Assembly: GCA_025935595.1 (NCBI GenBank)
Contig: JAICUZ010000163.1
Location: forward strand, 1 to 6,223
Length of the DNA: 6,223 nt
Source of the DNA: Burkholderiales bacterium
GTDB lineage: Bacteria; Actinomycetota; Thermoleophilia; Gaiellales; Gaiellaceae
Direction of reading: 5' to 3'
The position numbers and the translations under genes are program-made. The notes under the pieces are model-generated. The model did not search any database. It saw only the letters and a program-made list of their open reading frames with translations, and had not been told where the DNA came from. This document shows positions 1 to 6,223 of this stretch, in pieces (position 1 is the first letter of the stretch; each line of letters starts with the position of its first letter).

Positions 1-2
1 CG

Positions 3-149
3 ACTTCCCACGCACCCGCGCTCCCGCTCGCCGCTTTTCCGCGCGCCGCGCGTCTCGCTGGAATCGATTCGGCGGCCCGTGAACTCGACCGCGACGTGAT
101 CCTGAAGCGGCTCAACGTCGTCCGGCTGCCTGAGCCGCCTTTGGATTAG
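3..149 (+). CDS. Unidentified protein, C-terminal fragment (5' end outside window)
   Basis: An open frame runs from the left edge to a TAG at 147-149 and gives 48 visible residues. The last 26 or so look like ordinary coding sequence: a charged stretch, ELDRDVILKRLNVVRLPEPP, with G or C at most third positions. The other two + frames are closed by TGA before position 110. The first 20 residues are Ala/Pro/Arg-rich and less convincing. The frame would be convergent with the secreted-protein gene, whose stop codon lies 3 bases away, and such tight convergent ends are common in compact genomes. I do not recognise the family. It could also be a chance open frame in GC-rich DNA, since only 147 bases are visible. 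Confidence 0.4.
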   Translation, partial: TSHAPALPLAAFPRAARLAGIDSAARELDRDVILKRLNVVRLPEPPLD

Positions 150-152
150 ACG

Positions 153-1730
153 CTAGGGCCCATTCCGGTAGTCCCAGCCGGATGGCACGTTCATGACAAA
201 AGCGCGGTAGTTCTTCCCGGCAATGTTCTGGCCGCTCCAACTCGTGACGATCGGGTTGTCAGTCGGAAGCTTGTCCTGGTAGGAGCTGATGATCCCCCAG
301 TAGAAGCCGTCGGCGTCGCAGATCGCGTTCTTCGAGCCGCCGTCGAACTTCCCGCCGGTCAGCGAGTCTCCGAGCCAGCCGTTCTCCGAGCCTCCCACGC
401 CGGTTGGATGCTCGGCACTCACTTCGAGCGTCCTGCAGTCGACAGCGGCGTTGTTCACGACCTTCTTCGCGCCGACGCACATCGCTATGAACTGCTGGCC
501 GACGTTCGTCCCGTAGTTCGCCTTGATGTTGTCCATGTTCACGTAGTACGTGATCGTCATCGCGCCGTCGGCATTTCGGCCGTCCGTCTCGGCGAACCCG
601 GTGACGTGAAGGTCGATCCGGTCCTGACACCCTGCCGGAAGGTTGTTCTCATCCAGCGAATACGAGCTCAGCGTCATGAAGTCGAAGGTGGCGCCGCCCG
701 CGAGGCTCGCGAACGAGGTGATGTCGCCTGAGGTGAGCTTGTTCCTCGAGAAGGAGCATCCGTTGCCCGTACAACCCTGTGCGTACTCGGTGATCAGGAA
801 CGGGTTGCTCGCCACACTTACCTGGGTGAGGCCTAGGTCGCCCGTCGCCGTCAGCGTGAACGGCACCGTGTAGTTGATGTTGTTCAGCGGGTTCGTGATC
901 TTCAGATTGGAGAACGACGCAGTGAACGTTTCGCCCACAGCGTTTGACACCGGCGTGAAGGAGCCCACGTTCGTCGGGTCGTCGTTCACCTTGACCTTGC
1001 AGTTCCCGGCACCAAAAGGACACGTCGTCATAGGCGTGTTGTTACCGACATCTCCCTGATCGAGCTCGACCTTGATCGCCCCACCGGTCGAGGCGCCCTT
1101 GTCGGTGATCGTCGAGCCGACTTGCGTGTCCGTCGGCTGCGTGGCGAAGCGGAGGTGACAGCCGACGCGCAGGTTGCTCTTCTCTCCCACCGACAAGGTG
1201 TCCTGACTCGTGGACGAGCCGGTTCCATTGAACGGCGAGGCTGACGCCGTCCACGCGAGGTCCGATCCGTCACAGCCCGTATCGATCGAGAAGGTCACCA
1301 GCAGCGACTTGCCCGCCTGGATTTGCGTACCGATCACTTGGATCTCACTGGAGCCGTTCGCGGTCACGTACTTGCTCGGTTGAGGGGTCACGCTCGGGTC
1401 GACCCGCAGTCCAGACGGCAGATCGATCTTCACGGTGCCGAGCGCCGCGGTACTCGAGGCGGCGTTCGTGATGGTGACCTGCACCGGCGCCCCTGGCGCA
1501 CCCGTCGCGCCGTCGAACTCAGAGTTCGTATCCGCCCCCGAACAGCTCGGGGCCGGGACCAGTGTTGTCGCGTTCTGTACGCAGATCCCGAAGTTGATGA
1601 CGGGCGGCGCTGGCTTCGCCGAGCCCGCCGGAGCCAGCAGGATCGGCACGAGCGCGAGCACGGCAAGCGGCAGCAGGTGCCGAACGCGCAGCCTCGATCG
1701 CTTGACTGTCCTATCCTCGTTATCGCTCAC
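153..1730 (-). CDS. Secreted beta-rich, cysteine-containing protein of unknown function
   Basis: The protein has 525 residues from the GTG at 1730, chosen because GGAGGG lies 4 bases upstream (1735-1740) and a signal peptide follows at once. Residues about 9-18 are basic (KRSRLRVR), 19-33 are Leu/Ala/Val-rich, and a likely signal-peptidase site follows GSA at 36-38. No C-terminal anchor, LPXTG or lipobox is visible, so it is probably released or loosely wall-bound. The mature part seems to hold three sections. Residues about 74-181 and about 192-310 are Thr/Ser/Val/Gly-rich with alternating hydrophobics, suggesting Ig-like beta-sandwiches; the second opens with LRFATQPTDTQVGSTI, a phrase I associate with bacterial Ig-like repeats. 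The third, about 313-525, is richer in aromatics and Asp/Asn. Twelve cysteines occur, all after the signal peptide, which fits disulfides in an exported protein. No catalytic motif is recognised. It is transcribed apart from the gene to its right, behind a hairpin and a structured leader. Secretion is fairly certain; function is unknown, perhaps surface or adhesive. Confidence 0.85.
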   Translation of the reverse strand: MSDNEDRTVKRSRLRVRHLLPLAVLALVPILLAPAGSAKPAPPVINFGICVQNATTLVPAPSCSGADTNSEFDGATGAPGAPVQVTITNAASSTAALGTVKIDLPSGLRVDPSVTPQPSKYVTANGSSEIQVIGTQIQAGKSLLVTFSIDTGCDGSDLAWTASASPFNGTGSSTSQDTLSVGEKSNLRVGCHLRFATQPTDTQVGSTITDKGASTGGAIKVELDQGDVGNNTPMTTCPFGAGNCKVKVNDDPTNVGSFTPVSNAVGETFTASFSNLKITNPLNNINYTVPFTLTATGDLGLTQVSVASNPFLITEYAQGCTGNGCSFSRNKLTSGDITSFASLAGGATFDFMTLSSYSLDENNLPAGCQDRIDLHVTGFAETDGRNADGAMTITYYVNMDNIKANYGTNVGQQFIAMCVGAKKVVNNAAVDCRTLEVSAEHPTGVGGSENGWLGDSLTGGKFDGGSKNAICDADGFYWGIISSYQDKLPTDNPIVTSWSGQNIAGKNYRAFVMNVPSGWDYRNGP

Positions 1731-1810
1731 GTCGCCCTCCCAGACCCAGGCCGCGGCTCGACCCTTGCGCCGACGGCAGATTTTTCGCCACAGGTTTTCT
1801 CCCCCAAAAG
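1731..1810 (-). promoter_or_regulatory. Structured 5' leader of the secreted-protein gene; possible degenerate c-di-GMP-I (GEMM) riboswitch
   Basis: Read on the - strand, this leader contains AAACC (1797-1793). The CC begins an imperfect stem, 1794-1787 paired with 1777-1770, with one mismatch, two G-U pairs and the loop GAAAAATCT. CGCAA (1769-1765) follows directly. In the known c-di-GMP-I aptamer the order is also AAACC, a hairpin, then GACGCAAAGCC. The match is partial: the hairpin lacks a clean GNRA loop, the GA before CGCAA and the GCC after it are missing, and I could not build a convincing second helix. A short GGTC/GGCC stem (1763-1760 with 1752-1749) lies downstream. The leader abuts the ribosome binding site, so a switch here could act on translation. 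No promoter could be identified. It may simply be an ordinary leader. Confidence 0.25.
1735..1740 (-). promoter_or_regulatory. Shine-Dalgarno site that fixes the GTG start of the secreted protein
   Basis: On the - strand GGAGGG is followed by CGAC and then GTG at 1730-1728, a near-ideal site and spacing. The same frame stays open upstream to a GTG at 1871, but that extension is rich in Arg, Gly and Trp, has no comparable site, and would bury the signal peptide 47 residues further in. The Val just before the basic run (LysArgSerArg) is GTC, so it is not an alternative start. Confidence 0.8.
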
Positions 1811-1841
1811 AGGGACTGTAGGCGCCGGAGCGCCCACTGTC
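1806..1841 (-). terminator. Strong hairpin, probable terminator of the MFS-CNB-patatin gene
   Basis: On the - strand, 1841-1830 pairs with 1825-1814 over 12 positions: GACAGTGGGCGC against GCGCCTACAGTC. There is one A-A mismatch, one G-T pair and a TCCG loop closed by C-G, a stable UNCG-type tetraloop. CCTCTTTT follows. It starts about 60 bases after the stop codon of the upstream gene (1902-1904) and before the secreted-protein leader, which is where a terminator would sit. The T run is short, so termination may be partial or factor-assisted. Alternatively the hairpin belongs to the leader of the secreted-protein gene if that promoter lies further upstream. Confidence 0.55.
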
Positions 1842-1901
1842 TAGACGGCCGAGGCCCTGGTGATTTTCCACCCACCACGACTTGACGTCTGTGCTGAGCC
1901 G

Positions 1902-4900
1902 TCAGCCGCTGCGACGTTCCTCCGCCAGGGCTGCGATCGCGGCGCGCCCTGCGGCTCTCCCGGCCTCGATCGCCCGGTCGATCTGGTGGAACTCGAGCAA
2001 CCCGATGCCACGCGTGTCGGGCGTGACGACGATGGCCGCGCGGCGGCGGGCATCCTCGATCGCAGCGGCGGAGCCCATCAGCATCGAGCGAAGCAGCGTC
2101 TCCATGATCATCGGAACCCGAGGCTCCCCGGTTCGAGTGCGCCCGGAGCCGCCGGCCGAGATGTTGACCGCGACGATCGGCCCCTCGTCGCCCTCGAGCG
2201 CCGACACGGGGAGGTTGTCGATCACGCCGCCGTCGACGTGCAGCGAGTCGCCGACACGCACCGGCGGGAAGAGCCCCGGGAGCGAGAACGACGCGCGAAG
2301 CGCGTCCTGCACGCGACCGCGCCGGTGCACGGCCGCGGTGTGGTCCAGCAGGTCGGCGCTCACCACCGCCGCCTCGCGCGGCAACTCCTCGAAGTAGAGG
2401 TCGCCGATCCGGCGGTCGAGAGCCGCGCGGGCACGGCTGCCGCGAGCAATTGCCGCGCGCGGGAGGGTGAGGTCGCCGAAGGGACGGCGGCGCACGAATT
2501 CGTCGAAGCACGCGGCGTCCACCGCGGCCGCGTCGAGGCCCGAGGCATGCAGGACGGCGAGGATGCTGCCGAGGCTCGTCCCCGAGACACGATCGAGCAC
2601 GATGCCCGACTGCTCGAACTCCTGCAAGACGCCGATCCCGGCGAACGCACGGGCGCCGCCACCCGCGAACGCGAGGCCGATCGAGACACGCGCAAGCCGC
2701 TCCCCCAGGCGCTTCGCGGCAGTGCCCCAGGAAGACTGCTCGGCGACGACCACCCGGCGTACACCGGGAATCGCCCACCAGGCGAGAAGCTCCGCACGCG
2801 ACGACGGCGCATCGGTCAACACGACGTAGGCAACGGGCGCATGCACCTCAGCGGGCGGTTGCCGCCGCGGGTCGCTCACCACGAGCACGAGACGGTCGGC
2901 CTGCCGCATACAGAATTCGCGCCACGACGCCTCGTCCTCACGTTCCGCGACGAGCAGAACGCGGTCGTGATCGCGCTCGGCCCGGTCGAGCCCCTCGATC
3001 GTCACCCGCCCGGGCATTCCGACGCGCACGTTCTCGGCAAGCGTGGCCTCGAGGAGCGCTGCGAACGCACCGGCGTCCGCATCACCGTCGCTCACGACCG
3101 AGATGACGCGCGGCGGCGCCGGTACCGGCTCGTCGACCGAGCGGCTGGCCTGGAGGCGCGCGGCGAGGGCGGCGACAAGCCGCTGCTCCGCGCCGGAGTC
3201 GGCCGCGAGCACGTCTTGGAAGCTGGTCGCATCGATGCGCAAGAGCGTCGTGTCGCGTCTCGCTCGTACGGTCGCCGAACGAGGGGACCCGGCGATCACC
3301 CCGAGCTCACCGACGACCTCGTCTGCGCCGAGCTCGCGGAGGGTGTCGCCGGCGAGCACTGCCTCGAGCCTGCCGGCCTGGACGACGTACAGCGCGTCGG
3401 ACGGATCGCCGCGGTCGAAGAGCGTCTCTCCGGCCGCGAGCGTGATCGGGTCCGCGGCGGCCCTGAGCGCGTCCTGCACCGTCGCCGGCAGCTCGGCCAG
3501 CAAGGAGCTCTGCCGGTGCTGCCGCCGCACCGGCGCCTCCGCCGCCGGGGTCTCGATACGCGGCACAAGCTCCACACCGTCGCTCTCCAGAACAGTCGAC
3601 TCGGCGCGGCGCAGGAGCAATGCCGAGACGGCGACGCAGGCGAACGCCGCGGCGGAGAACCACCAGCCGTGACGGAGGCGGTCCACGATCGTCGCCGCCG
3701 ACGGAGTGCCGACGATGACGACGAGGAGCGCGACGCCGAGAACGCCGCCGAGTTGCCGCGCGCTCGAGGTCACCGCGGAGGCAGCTGCGTACCGTCCACC
3801 CGGAACGGCGGCGAGCGCCGCGCTCCCGAGGATCGGCAGGGTCGCGGCGACGCCGAGCCCTGAGAGAACCTGCCCCGGGAGCCACTGGGAGAGGAACGCG
3901 GGATGAGTCCCGACCTGGGTCGCGTACCAGACGTATGCGCTCGCCCAGACGACCGCGCCGGGAACGGCGACGACGCGATGGCCGCGTACGTCGGCGACAC
4001 GTCCGAGCGGACCGGCGACGGCGGCTGCCACGACCGCCGCGGGGGCGAGGGCGCAGCCCGCAAGAAGGAGTGACCAACCCCACACGTAGTGCAGCCACAA
4101 GACGTTGCCGAGCAGGTAGGCGTAGAAGCCGAGGCCCGCGATCGCGCTGGCGCCCGTCGCGACTGCGAAGGTGCGGATGCGGAGCAGCTCATTGTCGAGC
4201 AAGGGCTCCATGTGGTTCCGCGAGCTCCACGCGAAGAGCCAGGCGGCGGCGAGCGCCCCGGCGAAGGAGCCGAGAACACCGGCGCTCGTCCACCCCCAGC
4301 CGTTCCCCTGCACGATCCCGAGCGTGAGCAGCGCGATTGCCGCTGCCAGAAGCAGCGCGCCGCGCACGTCCGGGAAGACACGGCGCCCAGGTGCGCGACT
4401 CTCGATCAGGTACCTCCGGGCTCCCGCCAGAGCAAGGACCCCGAGCGGCACGTTCACAAGGAAGACGAGCCGCCAGCTCTCGGCCCGGACGAGCAGTCCC
4501 CCGAGTGGTGGGCCGAGACCGGCAGCGACCGCTGCGGCAGCGCCCCAGATGCCGATCGCATGTGTGCGGTGCTCAGGAGTGAACGTCTGCACGACCAGCG
4601 CGAGCGACGCGGGCACGAGCAGCGCCGCCCCGACCGCCTGGATCACACGTCCCTCGACGAGAACTGTGAGCGACGGCGCGGCGGCGCATACCGCCGATGC
4701 GGCCGTGAAGAGAACGATCCCCGACGTGAACACGCGCCGGCGACCGACCAGGTCGGCGAGCCGGCCGGCAAGGACGAGGAACGCGGCGAACACGATGTTG
4801 TAGGCGTTCAACACCCACGAGAGGCCGCCGATCGAGCTCGACGAGAACGACGCGCGGATGTCGGGGAACGCGACGTTGACGATCGTGGCGTCGAGGAACG

Positions 4901-4997
4901 CGAGGAACGCGCCGAACGATGCCACTACGAGCGCACCGCGACGGCTGATGCGTCGCGTCGCCGCTGAGGCGAAGACGTCTGCCTCAGCGACCGTCAT
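1902..4997 (-). CDS. DHA2-type MFS transporter fused to a cyclic-nucleotide-binding domain and a patatin-like (NTE-type) phospholipase
   Basis: The protein has 1031 residues in four parts. Residues 21-463 form a transporter with about 14 hydrophobic helices, as in the DHA2/EmrB family. LDATIVNVAFPDI (35-47) ends helix 1, motif A is GRLADLVGRRR (78-88), and a motif-C-like GLGPPLGG lies at 160-167. Residues about 498-620 are a cNMP-binding domain with GELGVIAGSPRSATVRA (563-579); Glu564, Arg573 and Ser574 match the cAMP phosphate-cassette residues of CAP. Residues about 629-770 resemble the middle region of neuropathy-target-esterase proteins (FCMRQADRLVLVVSDP, 695-710). Residues 771-1031 are a patatin lipase: oxyanion loop GGGAR (779-783), nucleophile Ser808 in GTSLG, and catalytic Asp922 in DGG. 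It is therefore probably an inner-membrane protein with a cytosolic lipid hydrolase whose activity or export partner may respond to a cyclic nucleotide. Substrates cannot be read from sequence. ATG 4997 is chosen because an in-frame TAG lies three codons upstream; the nearest purine-rich site, GGGGGAAG, is far from it, so coupling to the gene 21 bases upstream is likely. Similar fusions occur in mycobacteria. Confidence 0.92.
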   Translation of the reverse strand: MTVAEADVFASAATRRISRRGALVVASFGAFLAFLDATIVNVAFPDIRASFSSSSIGGLSWVLNAYNIVFAAFLVLAGRLADLVGRRRVFTSGIVLFTAASAVCAAAPSLTVLVEGRVIQAVGAALLVPASLALVVQTFTPEHRTHAIGIWGAAAAVAAGLGPPLGGLLVRAESWRLVFLVNVPLGVLALAGARRYLIESRAPGRRVFPDVRGALLLAAAIALLTLGIVQGNGWGWTSAGVLGSFAGALAAAWLFAWSSRNHMEPLLDNELLRIRTFAVATGASAIAGLGFYAYLLGNVLWLHYVWGWSLLLAGCALAPAAVVAAAVAGPLGRVADVRGHRVVAVPGAVVWASAYVWYATQVGTHPAFLSQWLPGQVLSGLGVAATLPILGSAALAAVPGGRYAAASAVTSSARQLGGVLGVALLVVIVGTPSAATIVDRLRHGWWFSAAAFACVAVSALLLRRAESTVLESDGVELVPRIETPAAEAPVRRQHRQSSLLAELPATVQDALRAAADPITLAAGETLFDRGDPSDALYVVQAGRLEAVLAGDTLRELGADEVVGELGVIAGSPRSATVRARRDTTLLRIDATSFQDVLAADSGAEQRLVAALAARLQASRSVDEPVPAPPRVISVVSDGDADAGAFAALLEATLAENVRVGMPGRVTIEGLDRAERDHDRVLLVAEREDEASWREFCMRQADRLVLVVSDPRRQPPAEVHAPVAYVVLTDAPSSRAELLAWWAIPGVRRVVVAEQSSWGTAAKRLGERLARVSIGLAFAGGGARAFAGIGVLQEFEQSGIVLDRVSGTSLGSILAVLHASGLDAAAVDAACFDEFVRRRPFGDLTLPRAAIARGSRARAALDRRIGDLYFEELPREAAVVSADLLDHTAAVHRRGRVQDALRASFSLPGLFPPVRVGDSLHVDGGVIDNLPVSALEGDEGPIVAVNISAGGSGRTRTGEPRVPMIMETLLRSMLMGSAAAIEDARRRAAIVVTPDTRGIGLLEFHQIDRAIEAGRAAGRAAIAALAEERRSG

Positions 4998-5018
4998 AGC
5001 GCGAATCTACTTCCCCCG

Positions 5019-6223
5019 TCAGAAGATTTCAGCGCACCACGGCTGTACCGCTGTCCGGAACAGCGCGTCCGCCCGGGCACAGGAACCCGGCGCGAGCTCC
5101 GTGGCACGCGCTGCGCCCACGAGATCGGCGAACGAGAACCCTCCGAGGTAGACCGATGCGAGCCCGGTCACGTCGAGCGCGAGCTCCGCGCTCGCGTTGG
5201 TCCGCTCCGCCCCACGGGCGCCGATCCGCCAGCGGCCCGCGTTCTCCGGCAGGAAGGCGTCCGTGAGCTCGACCACGACCTGCGCGTCCGCGCCGTAGCT
5301 GCGCGCGGCGAGCGCAGCCTCGACGTCGATCAACCGCAGCCAGACGCCGTCGTTCACCTCGAACTCCATGCGGCGCGGCTCGGCGAGGAGCAGAAACAGG
5401 GGGTGGTCGAGCGGCAACAGTCCCGCCACGAAGTTCGACGTCCAGTCGAAGTCGAGCAACCAGCGCCAGAGCTCACGGGTCGCTTCCGGCGCCGGTGCCA
5501 CCGCCTCGACGATGGTCACCTTGCCGCTCGAGGATCCGTGCGCCCAGTCCTGCTGCACGTTGTAGATCGCATAGCCCGCAGGCTCGCCGTCGAGCTCCAG
5601 GAGCACCAGTCGCTTCGGAGTCGGAGGCCCCCACGAGCTCTGCGCGAGCCGTCGCGTCTCCCACCACTCGGCCGATCGAGAGAACATCCCCGGCCGCTGC
5701 GTGAACATCTGCTCGTAGAGCGGCGGGAACGTCTGCGCCGCCTCCTCGCGGTCGACGAGACGGAAGATGCCCCGCGGTTCGAACGGCTGCGCGAACGCCG
5801 TCCGCTCCTTGGCGAGAGTCATCTCGCCCATGCGTGACGCGAGGCCGTAGCCGTACCGGCCGTAGATCGTTCCCTCGGAAGCCCACAAGTAGGCAGCCGC
5901 CTCGCCGCGCACGCGGCAGTCCTCGAGCTGCGCCCGCATCAGCGCGGTCATGACACCCCGGCGCCGGTGGGTCGGCTGAACGCCGATGACGGTGGCTCCG
6001 GCCGTGGGAACCGCACCTCCGGGCACCGACATGGAGTACGGGAACACGCCGGCGCCCGCGACGACCCGGTCGCCCTCCCAGGCGGCGTGCACGCGCTCGA
6101 CGTGAGTCCACTGCGCGAAGCGCTCGGCGTCCTCGACCGTGTTCTCGTGCCCGAAGTAGTGGCCGATCGCGTTCAGCGCGTCGCGCAGCTCCTCGACCGA
6201 GCCGCATGGCCGGATCTCGATGC
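5019..6223 (-). CDS. Eis-like GNAT N-acetyltransferase with SCP2-type C-terminal domain (5' end just outside window)
   Basis: The frame is open to the right edge and shows 400 residues. The visible N-terminus IEIRPCGSVEELRDAL is a typical GNAT beginning, and the family is about 400 residues, so probably only a codon or a few are missing. An internal GTG at 6092 is not the start, because the 43 codons upstream of it clearly belong to the fold. The acetyl-CoA loop is THRRRGVM, with RRRG at 5955-5966. SEGTIYGRYGYG follows; its last Tyr (codon 5847-5849) falls at about residue 126, the position of the proposed general acid Tyr126 of M. tuberculosis Eis. The C-terminal third has the SCP2-like pattern (LRLIDVEAALAARSYG and LALDVTGLASVYLGGFS). 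The protein ends PWCAEIF, and a C-terminal Phe whose carboxylate serves in catalysis is an Eis hallmark. Eis enzymes acetylate amines of aminoglycosides, peptides or proteins in the cytosol; the substrate here is unknown. It is probably the first visible gene of an operon with the MFS-lipase fusion. Confidence 0.88.
   Translation of the reverse strand, partial: IEIRPCGSVEELRDALNAIGHYFGHENTVEDAERFAQWTHVERVHAAWEGDRVVAGAGVFPYSMSVPGGAVPTAGATVIGVQPTHRRRGVMTALMRAQLEDCRVRGEAAAYLWASEGTIYGRYGYGLASRMGEMTLAKERTAFAQPFEPRGIFRLVDREEAAQTFPPLYEQMFTQRPGMFSRSAEWWETRRLAQSSWGPPTPKRLVLLELDGEPAGYAIYNVQQDWAHGSSSGKVTIVEAVAPAPEATRELWRWLLDFDWTSNFVAGLLPLDHPLFLLLAEPRRMEFEVNDGVWLRLIDVEAALAARSYGADAQVVVELTDAFLPENAGRWRIGARGAERTNASAELALDVTGLASVYLGGFSFADLVGAARATELAPGSCARADALFRTAVQPWCAEIF

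Noticed and set aside
1323..1844. A 173-codon open frame on the + strand opposite the start of the secreted protein
   Set aside because: Arg-rich shadow across the signal-peptide region of the opposite gene; no ribosome site or domain.
1731..1871. N-terminal extension of the secreted protein to a GTG at 1871
   Set aside because: It would place 47 low-quality residues before the signal peptide and run through the leader and terminator hairpin. The GTG at 1730 has GGAGGG at ideal spacing.
1720..2778. A 352-codon - strand frame overlapping the patatin end of the fusion gene
   Set aside because: Out of frame with the patatin motifs, very Arg/Gly/Pro-rich, and it runs across the terminator hairpin into the next gene.
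1860..3863. A 667-codon open frame on the + strand opposite the MFS-lipase gene
   Set aside because: Its product is dominated by Arg, Glu, Asp, Gly and His with no domain or hydrophobic core. It lies wholly antisense to a gene with clear patatin and cNMP motifs, as expected from GC-biased codons read backwards.
4089..4967. A 292-codon open frame on the + strand opposite the transporter part
   Set aside because: It is highly charged and low in hydrophobic residues, with no recognisable motif, and is antisense to helices with canonical MFS motifs.
5019..6092. Starting the acetyltransferase at the GTG at 6092
   Set aside because: The frame stays open to the window edge, and the 43 upstream codons encode a typical GNAT N-terminus, so this GTG is internal.
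1..6223. CRISPR array, tRNA, insertion sequence or prophage attachment site
   Set aside because: No regularly spaced repeats, tRNA cloverleaf, transposase or integrase motifs, or long terminal inverted repeats were seen on reading either strand.

Overview
The window is GC-rich, uses GTG starts, and its G/C-biased third positions leave long spurious open frames opposite the real genes. With an Eis-type acetyltransferase and an MFS transporter/lipase fusion of a kind known from mycobacteria, this points to a high-GC actinobacterium. A deep lineage such as the Thermoleophilia/Gaiellales is my guess, not something the sequence proves. No tRNA, rRNA, insertion sequence, integrase or CRISPR array was seen.

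Layout, left to right. At the left edge an unidentified frame on the + strand, probably the 3' end of a gene, stops at 149. Convergent to it, with only 3 bases between the two stop codons, is a secreted, beta-rich, cysteine-containing protein of unknown function on the - strand (153-1730). Its true start is a GTG with a very good ribosome binding site. The 171-base gap at 1731-1901 holds a 12-position hairpin with a UNCG-type loop, probably the terminator of the gene to the right, and then an about 80-base leader before the secreted-protein gene. That leader has weak c-di-GMP-I riboswitch-like landmarks.

The rest is a probable two-gene transcription unit on the - strand. First comes an Eis-like GNAT acetyltransferase (5019 to beyond the right edge; 400 residues visible, probably nearly complete). 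After 21 bases comes a 1031-residue protein (1902-4997) that joins four parts: a 14-helix DHA2-type MFS transporter, a cyclic-nucleotide-binding domain, an NTE-type middle domain and a patatin-like serine lipase. The lipase dyad and the phosphate-binding residues of the nucleotide pocket are all present. A reasonable inference is a membrane-tethered lipid hydrolase or lipid/drug exporter controlled by a cyclic nucleotide and co-expressed with an acetyltransferase. The joint role is unknown.

The most interesting items are the four-part fusion with its intact nucleotide pocket, its pairing with an Eis-like enzyme, and the structured leader of the secreted protein. Nothing here is clearly a wholly new system: comparable MFS-CNB-patatin proteins exist in Mycobacterium tuberculosis (from memory, Rv3239c and Rv3728).
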